DNA from: Allobosea vaviloviae
GTDB taxonomy: Bacteria > Pseudomonadota > Alphaproteobacteria > Rhizobiales > Beijerinckiaceae
Length of the DNA: 64,000 nt
Assembly (NCBI RefSeq): GCF_001298265.1
Contig: NZ_LGSZ01000009.1
Span: forward strand, 1-64,000
Direction of reading: 5' to 3'
A program made the position numbers and the translations under genes. Below the pieces are notes generated by a model. The model had not been told where the DNA came from, did no database searches, and saw only the letters and a list, made by a program, of their open reading frames with translations. Position 1 is the first letter of the stretch. Each line of letters starts with the position of its first letter. Below, in pieces: positions 1 to 10,622 of this stretch.

Positions 1-240
<240 letters not shown>

Positions 241-282
241 GTCCGTCATCGTCTCGTCGAGCGGCACTGCCCCCCACCCCAG

Positions 283-309
283 CCCTCCCCACCGCAAGCG
301 GGGGGAGGG
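283..309. repeat. Short G/C-rich intergenic palindrome
   Basis: An 8-base arm CCCTCCCC is followed about 12 bases later by GGGGAGGG, giving a strong hairpin in the gene-free stretch before the helicase gene. It looks like a REP-type extragenic palindrome. The rest of 241-502 shows no gene that I can support. Confidence 0.5.
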
Positions 310-502
310 AGAAGGCAGGAGCTCGAAACGCTGCGCGACAGTCGAAGGGAACGACCCCGATAGACCCACCTTGCCACCACGGTTTCTTTCCGTCGCCATT
401 TGCGCTATGAGCCGCTGCAATCGATGGCTGCGACCACGCCCATCGCCGACATCCTGCGCCGTCATTCCGATCTCGCGCCGTAACCTTTAGGCCCGTTTAT
501 CC

Positions 503-2695
503 ATGTCCTTTCTGACCTCGAGTGCGCCGCTCGCGCGGGCGCTCGCCGAACGCAACTATTCCGATCCGACGCCGGTGCAGAGCGCCGTGCTGGAGCCGGC
601 GGCCGCCGGGCGCGACCTGCTCGTCTCGTCGCAGACCGGCTCCGGCAAGACCGTCGCCTATGGCCTGGCCATCGGCTCGACCCTGCTGGGCGAGGCCGAG
701 GCTTTCGGCCGAGGCGGCCAGCCGCTCGCTTTGATCATCGCGCCGACGCGCGAACTGGCGCTCCAGGTCCAGCGCGAGCTCGCCTGGCTCTACAAGCACG
801 CCAATGCCCGCATCATCGCCTGCGTCGGCGGCATGGACCCGCGCCGCGAGGCCGCCCTGCTCGATGAGGGCGCCCACATCGTCGTCGGCACGCCCGGCCG
901 CCTGCGCGACCATATCGAGCGCCATCGCCTCGACGTCTCTGCGCTGCGCGCCGTCGTGCTCGACGAGGCCGACGAGATGCTCGATCTCGGCTTCCGCGAC
1001 GATCTCGAATTCATCCTGAAGACGACGCCGCCCGAGCGCCAGAGCCTGCTGTTCTCGGCGACGCTGCCGAAGGCGATCATCCAGCTCGCGACCAACTACC
1101 AGCGCAACGCGCTGCGCATCGAGGTCGCCGGCACGCCAGGCGGCCATGCCGACATCGAGTACCGCGCCATCCGCGTGTATCCGAAGGAAGCAGAACTCGC
1201 CGTCGTCAACCTGCTGCGGTTCCACGATTCGCCGACCGCGCTGGTGTTCTGCAACACCCGCAACTCCGTGCGCCATCTCGAGGCGATCCTGCTCGAGCGC
1301 GGTTTCGCCGCCGTGGCGCTGTCGGGCGAGCTTTCCCAGAGCGAGCGGAATTCGGCGCTGCAAGCGCTGCGCGACGGCCGGGCGCGCGTCTGCGTCGCCA
1401 CCGACGTCGCCGCCCGCGGCATCGATCTGCCGGGCCTGACGCTGGTCATCCATGCCGAACTGCCCAACGATCCCGAAGTGATGCAGCATCGCTCCGGCCG
1501 CACCGGCCGCGCCGGCAACAAGGGCACGAGCGTGCTTCTTGTGCCGCCGTCGCGCCGCCGCAAGGCCGAGATGCTGCTGGCGGAAGCCAAGGTCGAGGCC
1601 GTCTGGGCCGGCCCGCCGACGCAGGACGAAATCCGCGCACTCGACAAGGAGCGGCTGCTGAACGACCCGATCCTGACCGGCGAGCCCGGCGAGGTCGATG
1701 CCGCGATGGTCGAGGCGCTGATTGCCGGCCGCTCGGTCAACGAGATCGCCGCCGCGCTGGTGCGGATCTACCGCGCCCGTCTGCCGGCCTCCGAGGAGGT
1801 TGGTGACCCCAATTTCGCGCGCGACAGCCGCCCGACGCGCAGCCGCGACGACTATGCTCCGCGCGAGGGCGCGCGCTTCGGCGAGAACCGCGAGGACAGC
1901 CCGCGCTCGGACGGCCCGCGCCACAAATCAGGTCCGCGCGGCGATACGGTGTGGTTCCGCCTCAATATCGGCCGCAAGGACGGCGCCGATCCGCGCCAGC
2001 TGCTGCCGATGATCTGCCGTCGCGGCAAGATCACCCGCGACGAGGTCGGCGCGATCCGCATCTTCGACAAGGAGACCAAGGTCGAGATCGACGCCGATGT
2101 CGCCGAGCGCTTCTACGAGCTGGCCAAGGCCGTCGACCGCGACAAGATCGTGATCGAGCCGGTGACCGGCGAGGACGAGCGTCGTCCGGCCAAGCCCTTC
2201 GCGGAGAAGGCGAGCCACGCGCCGGCAGCTTACGCCAAGCCCGAGCGCGACGGCGATGCGCGTCCGGCCCGGGCTTACGAAAAGAAGCCCTACGAAAAGA
2301 AGCCGTACGAGAAGAAGCCCTATGAGGGCGGGGACAAGAAGCCCTACGCCAAGAAGGCCTATGAGCCGAAGCCCTACGAAGCCAGGCCCGATGCGAAGCC
2401 TTACGAGGGCGCTGAGAAGAAGCCCTATGAGGGCAAGAAGAAGGCCTATGAGGGCAAATCCAAGCCCTTCGGCGCCGCGAAAGCCTATGATCCCGTGCGC
2501 AGCGACCGTGATGCGCTGTCAGACCCCAATGTCTCGTTCCGCTCGGGCCCGAAGCCGCGCTACGACAAGCCGGCTGGTGACAAGCCCTATGGCGAAAAGA
2601 AGCCCTATGCGCCGAAGCCCTTTGGAGCCGGCAAGTCTGGCGCCGGCAAGTCTTTCGCGGGCAAGCCGCCGTTCAAGGGCAAGAAGCCGCGCTGA
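503..2695 (+). CDS. DEAD-box ATP-dependent RNA helicase with DbpA-type RNA-binding domain and KPYE repeat tail
   Basis: This 730-residue protein is predicted to unwind RNA duplexes using ATP, probably in ribosome assembly or RNA decay in the cytoplasm. The helicase core is complete: Walker A SQTGSGKT at residues 43-50, DEAD at 154-157, SAT at about 185-187, ATDVAARG and HRSGRTGRAG (from about 329). Residues about 480-550 resemble the RNA-binding domain of DbpA/CsdA-type helicases. From about residue 595 the protein becomes a Lys/Pro/Tyr/Glu-rich tail with several PYEKK and KPYEG units, probably disordered. The start shown is the first in-frame ATG after a stop-rich leader. The next gene is on the opposite strand, so it is probably monocistronic. 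The specific RNA target cannot be told from sequence. Confidence 0.95.
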   Translation: MSFLTSSAPLARALAERNYSDPTPVQSAVLEPAAAGRDLLVSSQTGSGKTVAYGLAIGSTLLGEAEAFGRGGQPLALIIAPTRELALQVQRELAWLYKHANARIIACVGGMDPRREAALLDEGAHIVVGTPGRLRDHIERHRLDVSALRAVVLDEADEMLDLGFRDDLEFILKTTPPERQSLLFSATLPKAIIQLATNYQRNALRIEVAGTPGGHADIEYRAIRVYPKEAELAVVNLLRFHDSPTALVFCNTRNSVRHLEAILLERGFAAVALSGELSQSERNSALQALRDGRARVCVATDVAARGIDLPGLTLVIHAELPNDPEVMQHRSGRTGRAGNKGTSVLLVPPSRRRKAEMLLAEAKVEAVWAGPPTQDEIRALDKERLLNDPILTGEPGEVDAAMVEALIAGRSVNEIAAALVRIYRARLPASEEVGDPNFARDSRPTRSRDDYAPREGARFGENREDSPRSDGPRHKSGPRGDTVWFRLNIGRKDGADPRQLLPMICRRGKITRDEVGAIRIFDKETKVEIDADVAERFYELAKAVDRDKIVIEPVTGEDERRPAKPFAEKASHAPAAYAKPERDGDARPARAYEKKPYEKKPYEKKPYEGGDKKPYAKKAYEPKPYEARPDAKPYEGAEKKPYEGKKKAYEGKSKPFGAAKAYDPVRSDRDALSDPNVSFRSGPKPRYDKPAGDKPYGEKKPYAPKPFGAGKSGAGKSFAGKPPFKGKKPR

Positions 2696-2740
2696 GACAA
2701 GCGCGGCTTGGTCGTCGTGCGGGGTCCTGCCTCGTCTTGC

Positions 2741-2815
2741 TCAGCGCAGGCCGAGGAAGGACAGGATGGCCAGTACGACGACAATCAGGCCGATAATGTA
2801 AATGATGTTGTTCAT
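2741..2815 (-). CDS. 24-residue single-pass membrane microprotein
   Basis: A 24-codon frame begins MNNIIYIIG and ends FLGLR. Nearly the whole peptide is one hydrophobic segment rich in Ile, Val and Leu, with a short charged C-terminus. A purine-rich GTGGGGG stretch precedes the ATG. Very short Ile/Val-rich peptides of this kind are common in alphaproteobacterial genomes, usually without assigned function, and this one lacks a recognised domain. It sits alone between the helicase gene and a DUF2189 gene. A weak EcfG-like match lies upstream (GGAAC at 2944-2940, 16 bases, then GGTT instead of CGTT). The length is below usual gene-calling limits; the hydrophobic pattern is the main support. Confidence 0.65.
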   Translation of the reverse strand: MNNIIYIIGLIVVVLAILSFLGLR

Positions 2816-2837
2816 GGAACAGCCCCCACACGATGGG

Positions 2838-2929
2838 CGGGCCTGAAGGCCCGCTGCAAACGATCAAGCCCGGTCACGCGCGAGACGCGTGCCGCCAGGG
2901 ACATCCCTGACGGTCAGTGAACCGGGCTT
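2838..2929 (-). terminator. Two intergenic hairpins downstream of the DUF2189 gene
   Basis: Two inverted repeats lie between the DUF2189 stop codon and the 24-residue gene. AAGCCCGGT (2866-2874) pairs with ACCGGGCTT (2921-2929), and CGGGCC-TGAA-GGCCCG forms a tight hairpin at 2838-2853. Neither is followed by a good T-run on the minus strand, so termination is only a guess. Confidence 0.35.
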
Positions 2930-2966
2930 GGCGGAGAATGTTCCCGCTTGAGGGATCGTCGGCCGT

Positions 2967-3770
2967 TCAGCCGTCGACGACCTTGCGGTAGAGATGCCAG
3001 GTCGCGTGGCCAAGAACCGGCATGACGACGATCAGCCCGACCAGCATCGGCAGGCAGCCCAGCACGAGCAGGCCGGTCACCATCAGGCCCCAGATCATCA
3101 TGACGCGCGGGTTGTGCTCGACGGCGGCGATCGAGGTCCGTACCGCGGTCGCGACATCGACGCGCCGGTCGATGATCTGCGGGAAGGCGACCACCGAGAT
3201 CGAGAAGGCCAGGATCGCGAAGAGAAGGCCGACGGAGTTGCCGACCACGACCATCAGCCAGCCGTCGAAGGTGGTGAAGAGCGTGCGCAGGAAGTCGGCG
3301 GTGGAGACATCTGCCGGCAGGGCGAGCATGCCGCGATAGATCAGCCAAGCCGAAAATAGCCAGGCGAGGAAGAGCCCGGTCAGCATCGCACCGAGCAGGG
3401 CGATCTGCCCGATTGCTGGCGAGCGCAGCAAGGCGAAGGCGTGTTCCCAGGACGAGTCGAGGCCGCGTTCGCGCCGGCGGCTTATCTCGTAGAGGCCGAT
3501 CGCCGCGAAGGGGCCGAGCAGAGCGAAACCGCCGAGCAGCGGAAACAGCAGGGGAAAGATGTTGTAGCTCACCGTCAGATGCGCCAGCAGCACGCCGGCG
3601 ATCGGATAGATCAGTGCGATGAAGGCGAGATGGCTCGGCTGCGCCTTGAAGTCCTCCCAGCCGCGCCGCAGCGCGTCGCGCAGATCGCGGGTCGTGATGG
3701 TGTGGATGCGCGGCAGTGCGGGCGCAGCGCCGTGTGTGTGGTCGTCGAGATGGCTGCCGATGTCGGCCAT
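2967..3770 (-). CDS. DUF2189 family multi-pass membrane protein
   Basis: The 267-residue protein has a short hydrophilic N-terminus followed by about six hydrophobic segments. The first lies around LAFIALIYPIAGVLLAHL, then FPLLFPLLGGFALLGPFAAIGLY. This order, and the motif around LGPFAAIGLYEISRRRE, fit the DUF2189 family of inner-membrane proteins whose function is not established. I place the start at the ATG at 3770 because GGGAGA lies just upstream. A longer frame from 3854 would add 28 Pro/Arg/Gly-rich residues that do not look like coding sequence. It is divergent from ligA, with about 210 bases between them. Confidence 0.85.
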   Translation of the reverse strand: MADIGSHLDDHTHGAAPALPRIHTITTRDLRDALRRGWEDFKAQPSHLAFIALIYPIAGVLLAHLTVSYNIFPLLFPLLGGFALLGPFAAIGLYEISRRRERGLDSSWEHAFALLRSPAIGQIALLGAMLTGLFLAWLFSAWLIYRGMLALPADVSTADFLRTLFTTFDGWLMVVVGNSVGLLFAILAFSISVVAFPQIIDRRVDVATAVRTSIAAVEHNPRVMMIWGLMVTGLLVLGCLPMLVGLIVVMPVLGHATWHLYRKVVDG

Positions 3771-3938
3771 GGCGTTGTCTCCCGGTTCTGGCCCGGTTCG
3801 CCCTGGTCCTTGACGCGATCCTTGGGTCAACGGCCTGAGGCGTCGAGCTTCCAATGTTCAGCGAGGCCATCATACGCGCGAATGGCCGGTTTGTCGCACG
3901 CCGCGAAAAAACGAATGCGCGATCGGTTCGTGCGGTGA

Positions 3939-6146
<2,208 letters not shown>

Positions 6147-6159
6147 GAATGGGCGCATG

Positions 6160-6186
6160 AAAAAGCCGCCGGTCGAAACCGGCGGC
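6160..6186 (-). terminator. Rho-independent terminator between ligA and the convergent exported-protein gene
   Basis: GCCGCCGGT (6165-6173) and ACCGGCGGC (6178-6186) form a perfect 9-bp stem with a CGAA loop. Five A residues at 6160-6164 read as a T-run on the minus strand, so the site best serves the minus-strand gene ending at 6207. It may also slow ligA transcription. Confidence 0.8.
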
Positions 6187-6206
6187 TGTTCAGCGCTGGA
6201 GCAGGC

Positions 6207-6482
6207 TCAGCGGTTGGTGTGATGGCGGTTGTAGTGGCGGCGATGGTGCTTGGTGCGCACCGCGGTCCGCTGCGGCACGCCGAGGACGCCCTTGACGCCA
6301 CCGACAACGCCGCCGGTTACACCACCGACGACACCGCCGACCGCACCGCCGACCGGGCCGGCGGCCTCATTGCCGACGCGGGCGCCGGTTTGCGCGCCCC
6401 GCGGAACGCCCTGGGCGCTGGCTGCGACGGGCAGTGCGAGAAGAGCGGCGGCGAAGAGATAGGCGATGGGACGGATGGTCAT
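6207..6482 (-). CDS. Exported small Gly/Val-rich protein with His/Arg-rich C-terminus
   Basis: The 91-residue product begins with a clear signal peptide (MTIRPIAYLF, then a hydrophobic run ending in ASAQG, a likely cleavage site). The mature part is a Gly-Val repeat region with GGVVGG and GGVTGG units, similar to glycine-zipper segments. It ends in a basic His/Arg-rich tail that includes HHRRHYNRHH. No enzyme motif is visible. Glycine-zipper proteins of this size are often periplasmic or outer-membrane associated; the His-rich tail could bind metal, but that is inference. The start at 6482 is chosen because the signal peptide begins there. A candidate EcfG stress promoter lies 48 bases upstream. 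Confidence 0.8.
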   Translation of the reverse strand: MTIRPIAYLFAAALLALPVAASAQGVPRGAQTGARVGNEAAGPVGGAVGGVVGGVTGGVVGGVKGVLGVPQRTAVRTKHHRRHYNRHHTNR

Positions 6483-6529
6483 GGTGGAGATCTTTCGTTG
6501 AGGTGAGCCGCTTCGCAGCCCCGTTCTCA

Positions 6530-6555
6530 AACGTCCGTGCCCTCCGGATTGTTCC
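6530..6555 (-). promoter_or_regulatory. Candidate EcfG (general stress response sigma) promoter
   Basis: On the minus strand the sequence reads GGAAC, 17 bases, then CGTT (from 6555 to 6530). This matches the alphaproteobacterial EcfG/RpoE2 consensus GGAAC-N16/17-CGTT. It lies 48 bases before the ATG of the exported Gly/His-rich protein. Confidence 0.6.
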
Positions 6556-6628
6556 GCCTTGGGCTGGTGATCGGAACCATCACTTTTCTTCAAGACAGCC
6601 CGGCCGCGATCGCGTTTAACCTCTCGCC

Positions 6629-7492
6629 ATGGAACTGATCAGTCAGGAACAGGCGCTCGCCGAGACACCGCTGAAGGCGGGGGAACGTGCGTATCTCTTC
6701 GCCAGCCGCCGGTTCGACGGGCTGGAATTCCTGGCCGCGACCTTCCGCACCCATGCATATGCGCCGCATGCCCACGATACCTACGCGATCGGCACGATCG
6801 AGGTCGGCTGCGAGGTCTGGCATGCGCGTGGCCGGAAGCTCTATGCGGGCGCCGGCGATATCGTGATGAACCAGCCGCTCGACGTGCATGACGGCGCGCC
6901 CAGCGAAGGCGGCTATCGCTACCGGATGAGCTATCCCACCGTGGCGCTGCTGCAGGAGCTCGCCGCCTCGCTGACGGGACGTGACGCGCGCGGTACCCCC
7001 TTCTTCCGCGAGCCGGTCACGCGCGATCCCGAGGGGGCGGCGCTGTTTGGCGCAGCGCATCGCCTCGTCGAAACCGGCAGCGACGGCTTGGCCGGCGAGG
7101 AGGCGCTGCTGCGCGCCTATGCCTGGATGCTGGGTCGCCATGCCGATCTGACCGTCTGCGCGGTTGGTCGGGAGGGCGGGCCCGTCTCTGTGGTCAAGGC
7201 CCTGATCGAGGCCTGCCATGAACAGGATCTCGCGCTCAGCGACCTCGCCCGGGCGGCTGGCCTGCCGCGCCACCATCTGATCCGCGTCTTCCGCCGCGAA
7301 ACCGGGCTGACGCCCCACGCCTTCCTGGTCGATGTGCGGGTGCGGCGCGCCCGCGACCGGCTGCGCCGGGGCGAGACACCAGGCGAGGTCGCGGCCGCGA
7401 CCGGCTTCTGCGACCAGGCCCATCTGACGCGTGCCTTCAAGGCAAGGCTTGGCGTCACGCCGGGCGCCTTCCGCGCCGCCCATCTCTCCTGA
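6629..7492 (+). CDS. AraC family transcriptional regulator
   Basis: The 287-residue protein has an N-terminal cupin-like sensing domain (motif HAHDTYAIG near residue 50 and a later GDIVMNQP). It ends in two helix-turn-helix units, around LSDLARAAGLPRHHLIRVFR and GEVAAATGFCDQAHLTRAFK, with the AraC signature near the end. The gene is only 14 bases upstream of azlC and on the same strand. In many proteobacteria such an AraC gene beside azlCD controls the exporter, so control of azlCD is the likely role. The inducer is unknown; a branched-chain amino acid would fit the neighbours. It is divergent from the exported Gly/His-rich gene, and the shared 146-base gap should hold both promoters. Confidence 0.92.
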   Translation: MELISQEQALAETPLKAGERAYLFASRRFDGLEFLAATFRTHAYAPHAHDTYAIGTIEVGCEVWHARGRKLYAGAGDIVMNQPLDVHDGAPSEGGYRYRMSYPTVALLQELAASLTGRDARGTPFFREPVTRDPEGAALFGAAHRLVETGSDGLAGEEALLRAYAWMLGRHADLTVCAVGREGGPVSVVKALIEACHEQDLALSDLARAAGLPRHHLIRVFRRETGLTPHAFLVDVRVRRARDRLRRGETPGEVAAATGFCDQAHLTRAFKARLGVTPGAFRAAHLS

Positions 7493-7506
7493 AGGCCTGC
7501 TTTCCG

Positions 7507-8226
7507 ATGTCCTCCTTGCGAGACGATGCCCGGCGGGGCTTGAGCGACATCTGGCCGGCCATGCTGGCGGCCGTCCCGATCGGCCTGCTGTTCGGCGCGC
7601 TCGCCGCCGGCAAGGGGCTTTCGCCACTGGAAACCATGCTGATGAGCACACTGGTCTTCGCGGGCGGCGCGCAGTTCGCCGCCATCGAGCTCTGGGCGAC
7701 GCCGGCGCCGGTTAGTGCGCTGGTCTTTTCGACGCTTCTGATCAATGCGCGCCATGTGCTGATGAGCGCCTCGCTGGTTCCCAAGCTGCAAGGCTTCTCG
7801 CGGATGCAGACGCTGGTCGGCCTCTACTACATGGCCGACGAGAACTGGGCGCTGGCCGAGAAGCGGGCCCGCACCCATGCGCTGACGCCGGCCTATTGGT
7901 TCGGCATGGTGGTGCCCTTCGTAGCCTGCTGGATCGCGACATCGACGCTGGGCGCGGTGGTCGGAGCGGCGCTTGGCGATCCCCGCCGCTTCGGCGCCGA
8001 TTTCGCCTTCACCGCCCTGTTCATCGCGCTCGTCGCGGCCTTCTGGAAGGGGCGCGTGACGTTCTGGACGGTAGCGGCTGCCGGAACGGCCTCGGCGCTG
8101 ACCTATCGCCTCATCGGTCCGCCCTGGCATGTGCTGGCAGGTGCGCTCTGCGGCCTGGGCGCAGCCTGGATCGCGGCGGGCGGCGCCACGCCGGAGCCCT
8201 CCAAGCCGGAGCCCCTCCAGCGATGA
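7507..8226 (+). CDS. azlC: AzlC family branched-chain amino acid export permease, large subunit
   Basis: AzlC forms, with AzlD, a two-component inner-membrane exporter of branched-chain amino acids (LIV-E class). The 239-residue protein has about six to seven hydrophobic segments and the family motifs around FGGALAxG-like LLFGALAAG, FAGGAQFAAIEL and INARHVLMSASLVP. The ATG at 7507 follows a short gap after the AraC gene, and its stop overlaps the azlD start by four bases (ATGA), so the two are almost certainly translated together. Substrate range is inferred from the family; relatives can export other amino acids. Confidence 0.93.
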   Translation: MSSLRDDARRGLSDIWPAMLAAVPIGLLFGALAAGKGLSPLETMLMSTLVFAGGAQFAAIELWATPAPVSALVFSTLLINARHVLMSASLVPKLQGFSRMQTLVGLYYMADENWALAEKRARTHALTPAYWFGMVVPFVACWIATSTLGAVVGAALGDPRRFGADFAFTALFIALVAAFWKGRVTFWTVAAAGTASALTYRLIGPPWHVLAGALCGLGAAWIAAGGATPEPSKPEPLQR

Positions 8227-8522
8227 CGCTCGATGCCCAGACCCTGCTCGCCATCCTCGGCATGGCGATCGCGACCTATGCGACCCGCATCGCAGGCCTG
8301 GCGCTGGCCGGGCGGCTCGACCTGTCGCCGCGCGCTCAGGCTGCTTTCGACGCAATCCCGCCAGCCGTTCTGATTGCTGTGATCGCGCCGAGCGCACTCG
8401 CGACCGGCTGGGCCGAAACGGCAGCGGCTGCGCTCGCAGCGCTGGCCGCGACACGGCTGCCGCTGCTGGGGGTGGTCGCGGTCGGAGTCGTGGCGGTGGT
8501 GGGGTTCAGGGCGCTGATCTAG
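8223..8522 (+). CDS. azlD: AzlD family branched-chain amino acid export subunit
   Basis: This 99-residue, three- to four-helix membrane protein is the small partner of AzlC. It starts MTLDAQTLLAILGMAIATY and contains the family TRIAGLAL segment and an Ala-rich C-terminal helix. The start codon overlaps the azlC stop (ATGA), a normal arrangement for this pair. AzlD alone has no known transport activity; the complex is thought to export Leu, Ile, Val or analogues. It is the last gene of the apparent AraC-azlCD operon, since the next gene is on the opposite strand. Confidence 0.9.
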   Translation: MTLDAQTLLAILGMAIATYATRIAGLALAGRLDLSPRAQAAFDAIPPAVLIAVIAPSALATGWAETAAAALAALAATRLPLLGVVAVGVVAVVGFRALI

Positions 8523-8547
8523 AGGCGCGTGGCGGAGGGGCGCTGCG

Positions 8548-8640
8548 TCAGATCATGCCGCCGAGCCAGCACCACAAGCCCGCTGCCGCGATGGCGAAGG
8601 CGGCGAAGAACATTCGGGCGTCCCGTGGCATGTCTTGCAT
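8548..8640 (-). CDS. 30-residue membrane microprotein
   Basis: The 30-codon frame begins MQDMPRDARMFF and continues as a single hydrophobic helix ending WLGGMI. A strong Shine-Dalgarno sequence, GAGGAG, sits seven bases before the ATG, which is the best evidence that it is translated. No domain is recognisable. It is convergent with azlD and lies downstream of nothing on its own strand except the M24 peptidase gene more than 100 bases away on the same strand, whose 3' end faces away. A degenerate EcfG-like element (GGAAT, 18 bases, CGTT at 8725-8699) is upstream but is too poor to trust. Function unknown. Confidence 0.6.
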   Translation of the reverse strand: MQDMPRDARMFFAAFAIAAAGLWCWLGGMI

Positions 8641-8777
8641 AAGGCATCTCCTCGTTGGAGCCGATGCATAATCTTTGCCATGTGACGGGCGCGCGACAAA
8701 CGATCGATCTTATGCACGGTATTCCCTGGTTGCATGCCTTGGCTTGAGCTTGGCCGTGCGAGAGGTCGCTGAAAGCC

Positions 8778-10622
8778 TCACAAGGGGAGGCACGCCTTCT
8801 CCAGCCAGTCCTTCGCCTCGCCTTCGACCAGCGATGCGAGATTGCCCCAGACCTGGGCGTGATAGGCGTTGATCCAGGCGATTTCGCCCTCGTCGAGAAG
8901 CTTCAGCTCGATCAGCGCCCGCTCATAGGGGCACCAGGTGATCGTCTCGAAGCCATAAATGGTGCGGTCGCCGCCGGGGATGATGCGCTCCTCGACCACG
9001 ATCAGGTTCTCGATGCGGATGCCGTATTCGCCCTCCTTGTAATAGCCGGGCTCGTTAGAGAGGATCATGCCGGGCTCCAGCGGCGTGGTGCCGAGCTTTG
9101 AGATGCGCTGCGGCCCCTCATGCACCGAGAGATAGCTGCCGACGCCGTGGCCGGTGCCATGGTCGAAATCGAGCCCTGCCTGCCAAAGCGGCAAACGCGC
9201 CAGTGCATCGAGCTGCGCGCCCGAGGTGCCCTTGACGAAGACGGCACGCGAGATCGCGATATGGCCCTTGAGCACGCGGGTGTAGCGGTCGCGCATCTCG
9301 TCGCTGGGCTCGCCGATCGCCATGGTTCGGGTGATGTCGGTGGTGCCGTCCTCATACTGCCCGCCTGAATCGACCAGCAAGATGCCCGGTTCGACCCTGC
9401 GGTTGCTGGCCTGCGTGACGCGGTAATGCGGCAGCGCCGCGTTGGGGCCGGCGCCGGCGATGGTGGTGAAGGAGACGTCCTTCAGAAGTCCAGTCCTGGC
9501 CCGCTCGGCTTCGAGCGCGGCGACGGTGTCGATCTCGGTGAGCTGTCCGCCCGGAGCCTCGCGCGCCAGCCAGGTCAGGAAGCGCACCATGGCGGCGCCG
9601 TCGCGCAGATGGGCGGCGCGCGTGCCGGCGAGTTCCGTCTCGTTCTTGCGCGCCTTCATCAGCGCGATCGGGTCGGTGCCGGAATCGGGCGTGCCGCCGG
9701 CGTCGCGGATCAGCGTGGCCAGCGCGGATGCGGCGGTGGTGGCATCGAGGCGGACCCTGGCGCCGGCTGCACCCAAGGCGGCGAGCTGGGCCTCCAGCGC
9801 GGCGGGCGGCGCGATCTCGCCGACCGCGCCGATGGCGTCGCCGGCCTCGTTGGTCACCTTTTCGGGTGCGAGGAATACCGTCGGCCTGCCTTCGCGCGGA
9901 ACGATGGCATAGCCCAGCGGCAGCGGGGTGTGCTCGATATCGCCGCCGCGGATGTTGAAGGTCCAGGCCAATGCGTGCGGGTCCGAGATGACGAGCGCAT
10001 CGACCTTCGCCTTGCCGAGCGCGTCCTGGATGCGGGCGAGCTTGCTCTGCGTATCCTCGCCGGCGAGATCGGTGCGATGCGCCTTGACCGGCGCGGTCGG
10101 CGGCGCCGGCCGGTCGCTCCAGAGCGCATCGATCGGGTTTTGGCCGACCGCGACGAGCGTGCCGCCGGCGGCCGCCGCCGCCTTCTCGAGCTTCGCGACG
10201 GCATCGACCGTGTGCAGCCAGGGGTCGTAGCCAAGGCGTCCGCCGGGGGGCAGGTTCTGCTCGATCCAGCGGTCGAGCGGCGTCTCCTCCATCCGGGTCG
10301 GCGTCACCACGGCCGTATCGGTCTGTTCGGCGGACTGGATGGTGTAGCGGCCATCGACGATCAGCGCCGCCTTCTCTGCCAGCACGACGGCGTTGCCAGC
10401 CGAGCCGGTGAAGCCGGTCAGCCAGGCGAGGCGGGCCATGTGGCCCGGCACATATTCGCCCTGATGCTCGTCGGCACGCGGCACGATGAAGCCTGCCAGA
10501 CCCTGCCGGGCCAGTGCTTGCCGCAATGCGGCGATCCGGGGCGCGACCTCCGCCGGGTCGCTGGGCTCGGAGAAAGACTGGAAGCGGCAGGCGGGGAGGC
10601 GTGAGGCAGGCGATTGCGGCAT
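8778..10622 (-). CDS. M24 family aminopeptidase P (Xaa-Pro aminopeptidase)
   Basis: Aminopeptidase P removes an N-terminal residue that precedes proline, using two metal ions, in the cytoplasm. The protein (about 614 residues) has two creatinase-like N-terminal domains and a C-terminal pita-bread fold. Metal ligands are visible: VDSGGQY...TTDITRT (two Asp), GTGHGVG with the His of VHEGP, and NEPGYY plus IRIENL (two Glu). It ends with the C-terminal extension typical of the ~600-residue bacterial and eukaryotic APP1 type. The start is uncertain: ATGs at 10622, 10655 and 10730 are in frame and none has a good ribosome site. I chose 10622 for family length. Confidence 0.9.
   Translation of the reverse strand: MPQSPASRLPACRFQSFSEPSDPAEVAPRIAALRQALARQGLAGFIVPRADEHQGEYVPGHMARLAWLTGFTGSAGNAVVLAEKAALIVDGRYTIQSAEQTDTAVVTPTRMEETPLDRWIEQNLPPGGRLGYDPWLHTVDAVAKLEKAAAAAGGTLVAVGQNPIDALWSDRPAPPTAPVKAHRTDLAGEDTQSKLARIQDALGKAKVDALVISDPHALAWTFNIRGGDIEHTPLPLGYAIVPREGRPTVFLAPEKVTNEAGDAIGAVGEIAPPAALEAQLAALGAAGARVRLDATTAASALATLIRDAGGTPDSGTDPIALMKARKNETELAGTRAAHLRDGAAMVRFLTWLAREAPGGQLTEIDTVAALEAERARTGLLKDVSFTTIAGAGPNAALPHYRVTQASNRRVEPGILLVDSGGQYEDGTTDITRTMAIGEPSDEMRDRYTRVLKGHIAISRAVFVKGTSGAQLDALARLPLWQAGLDFDHGTGHGVGSYLSVHEGPQRISKLGTTPLEPGMILSNEPGYYKEGEYGIRIENLIVVEERIIPGGDRTIYGFETITWCPYERALIELKLLDEGEIAWINAYHAQVWGNLASLVEGEAKDWLEKACLPL

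Noticed and set aside
497-1924. Long minus-strand frame of 475 codons opposite the RNA helicase
   Set aside because: Antisense shadow of a well-supported gene in GC-rich DNA; the translation is Arg/Ala/Gly-rich without domain features.
9426-10604. Plus-strand frame of 392 codons opposite the M24 peptidase
   Set aside because: Antisense to a gene with complete catalytic motifs; composition typical of a shadow frame.
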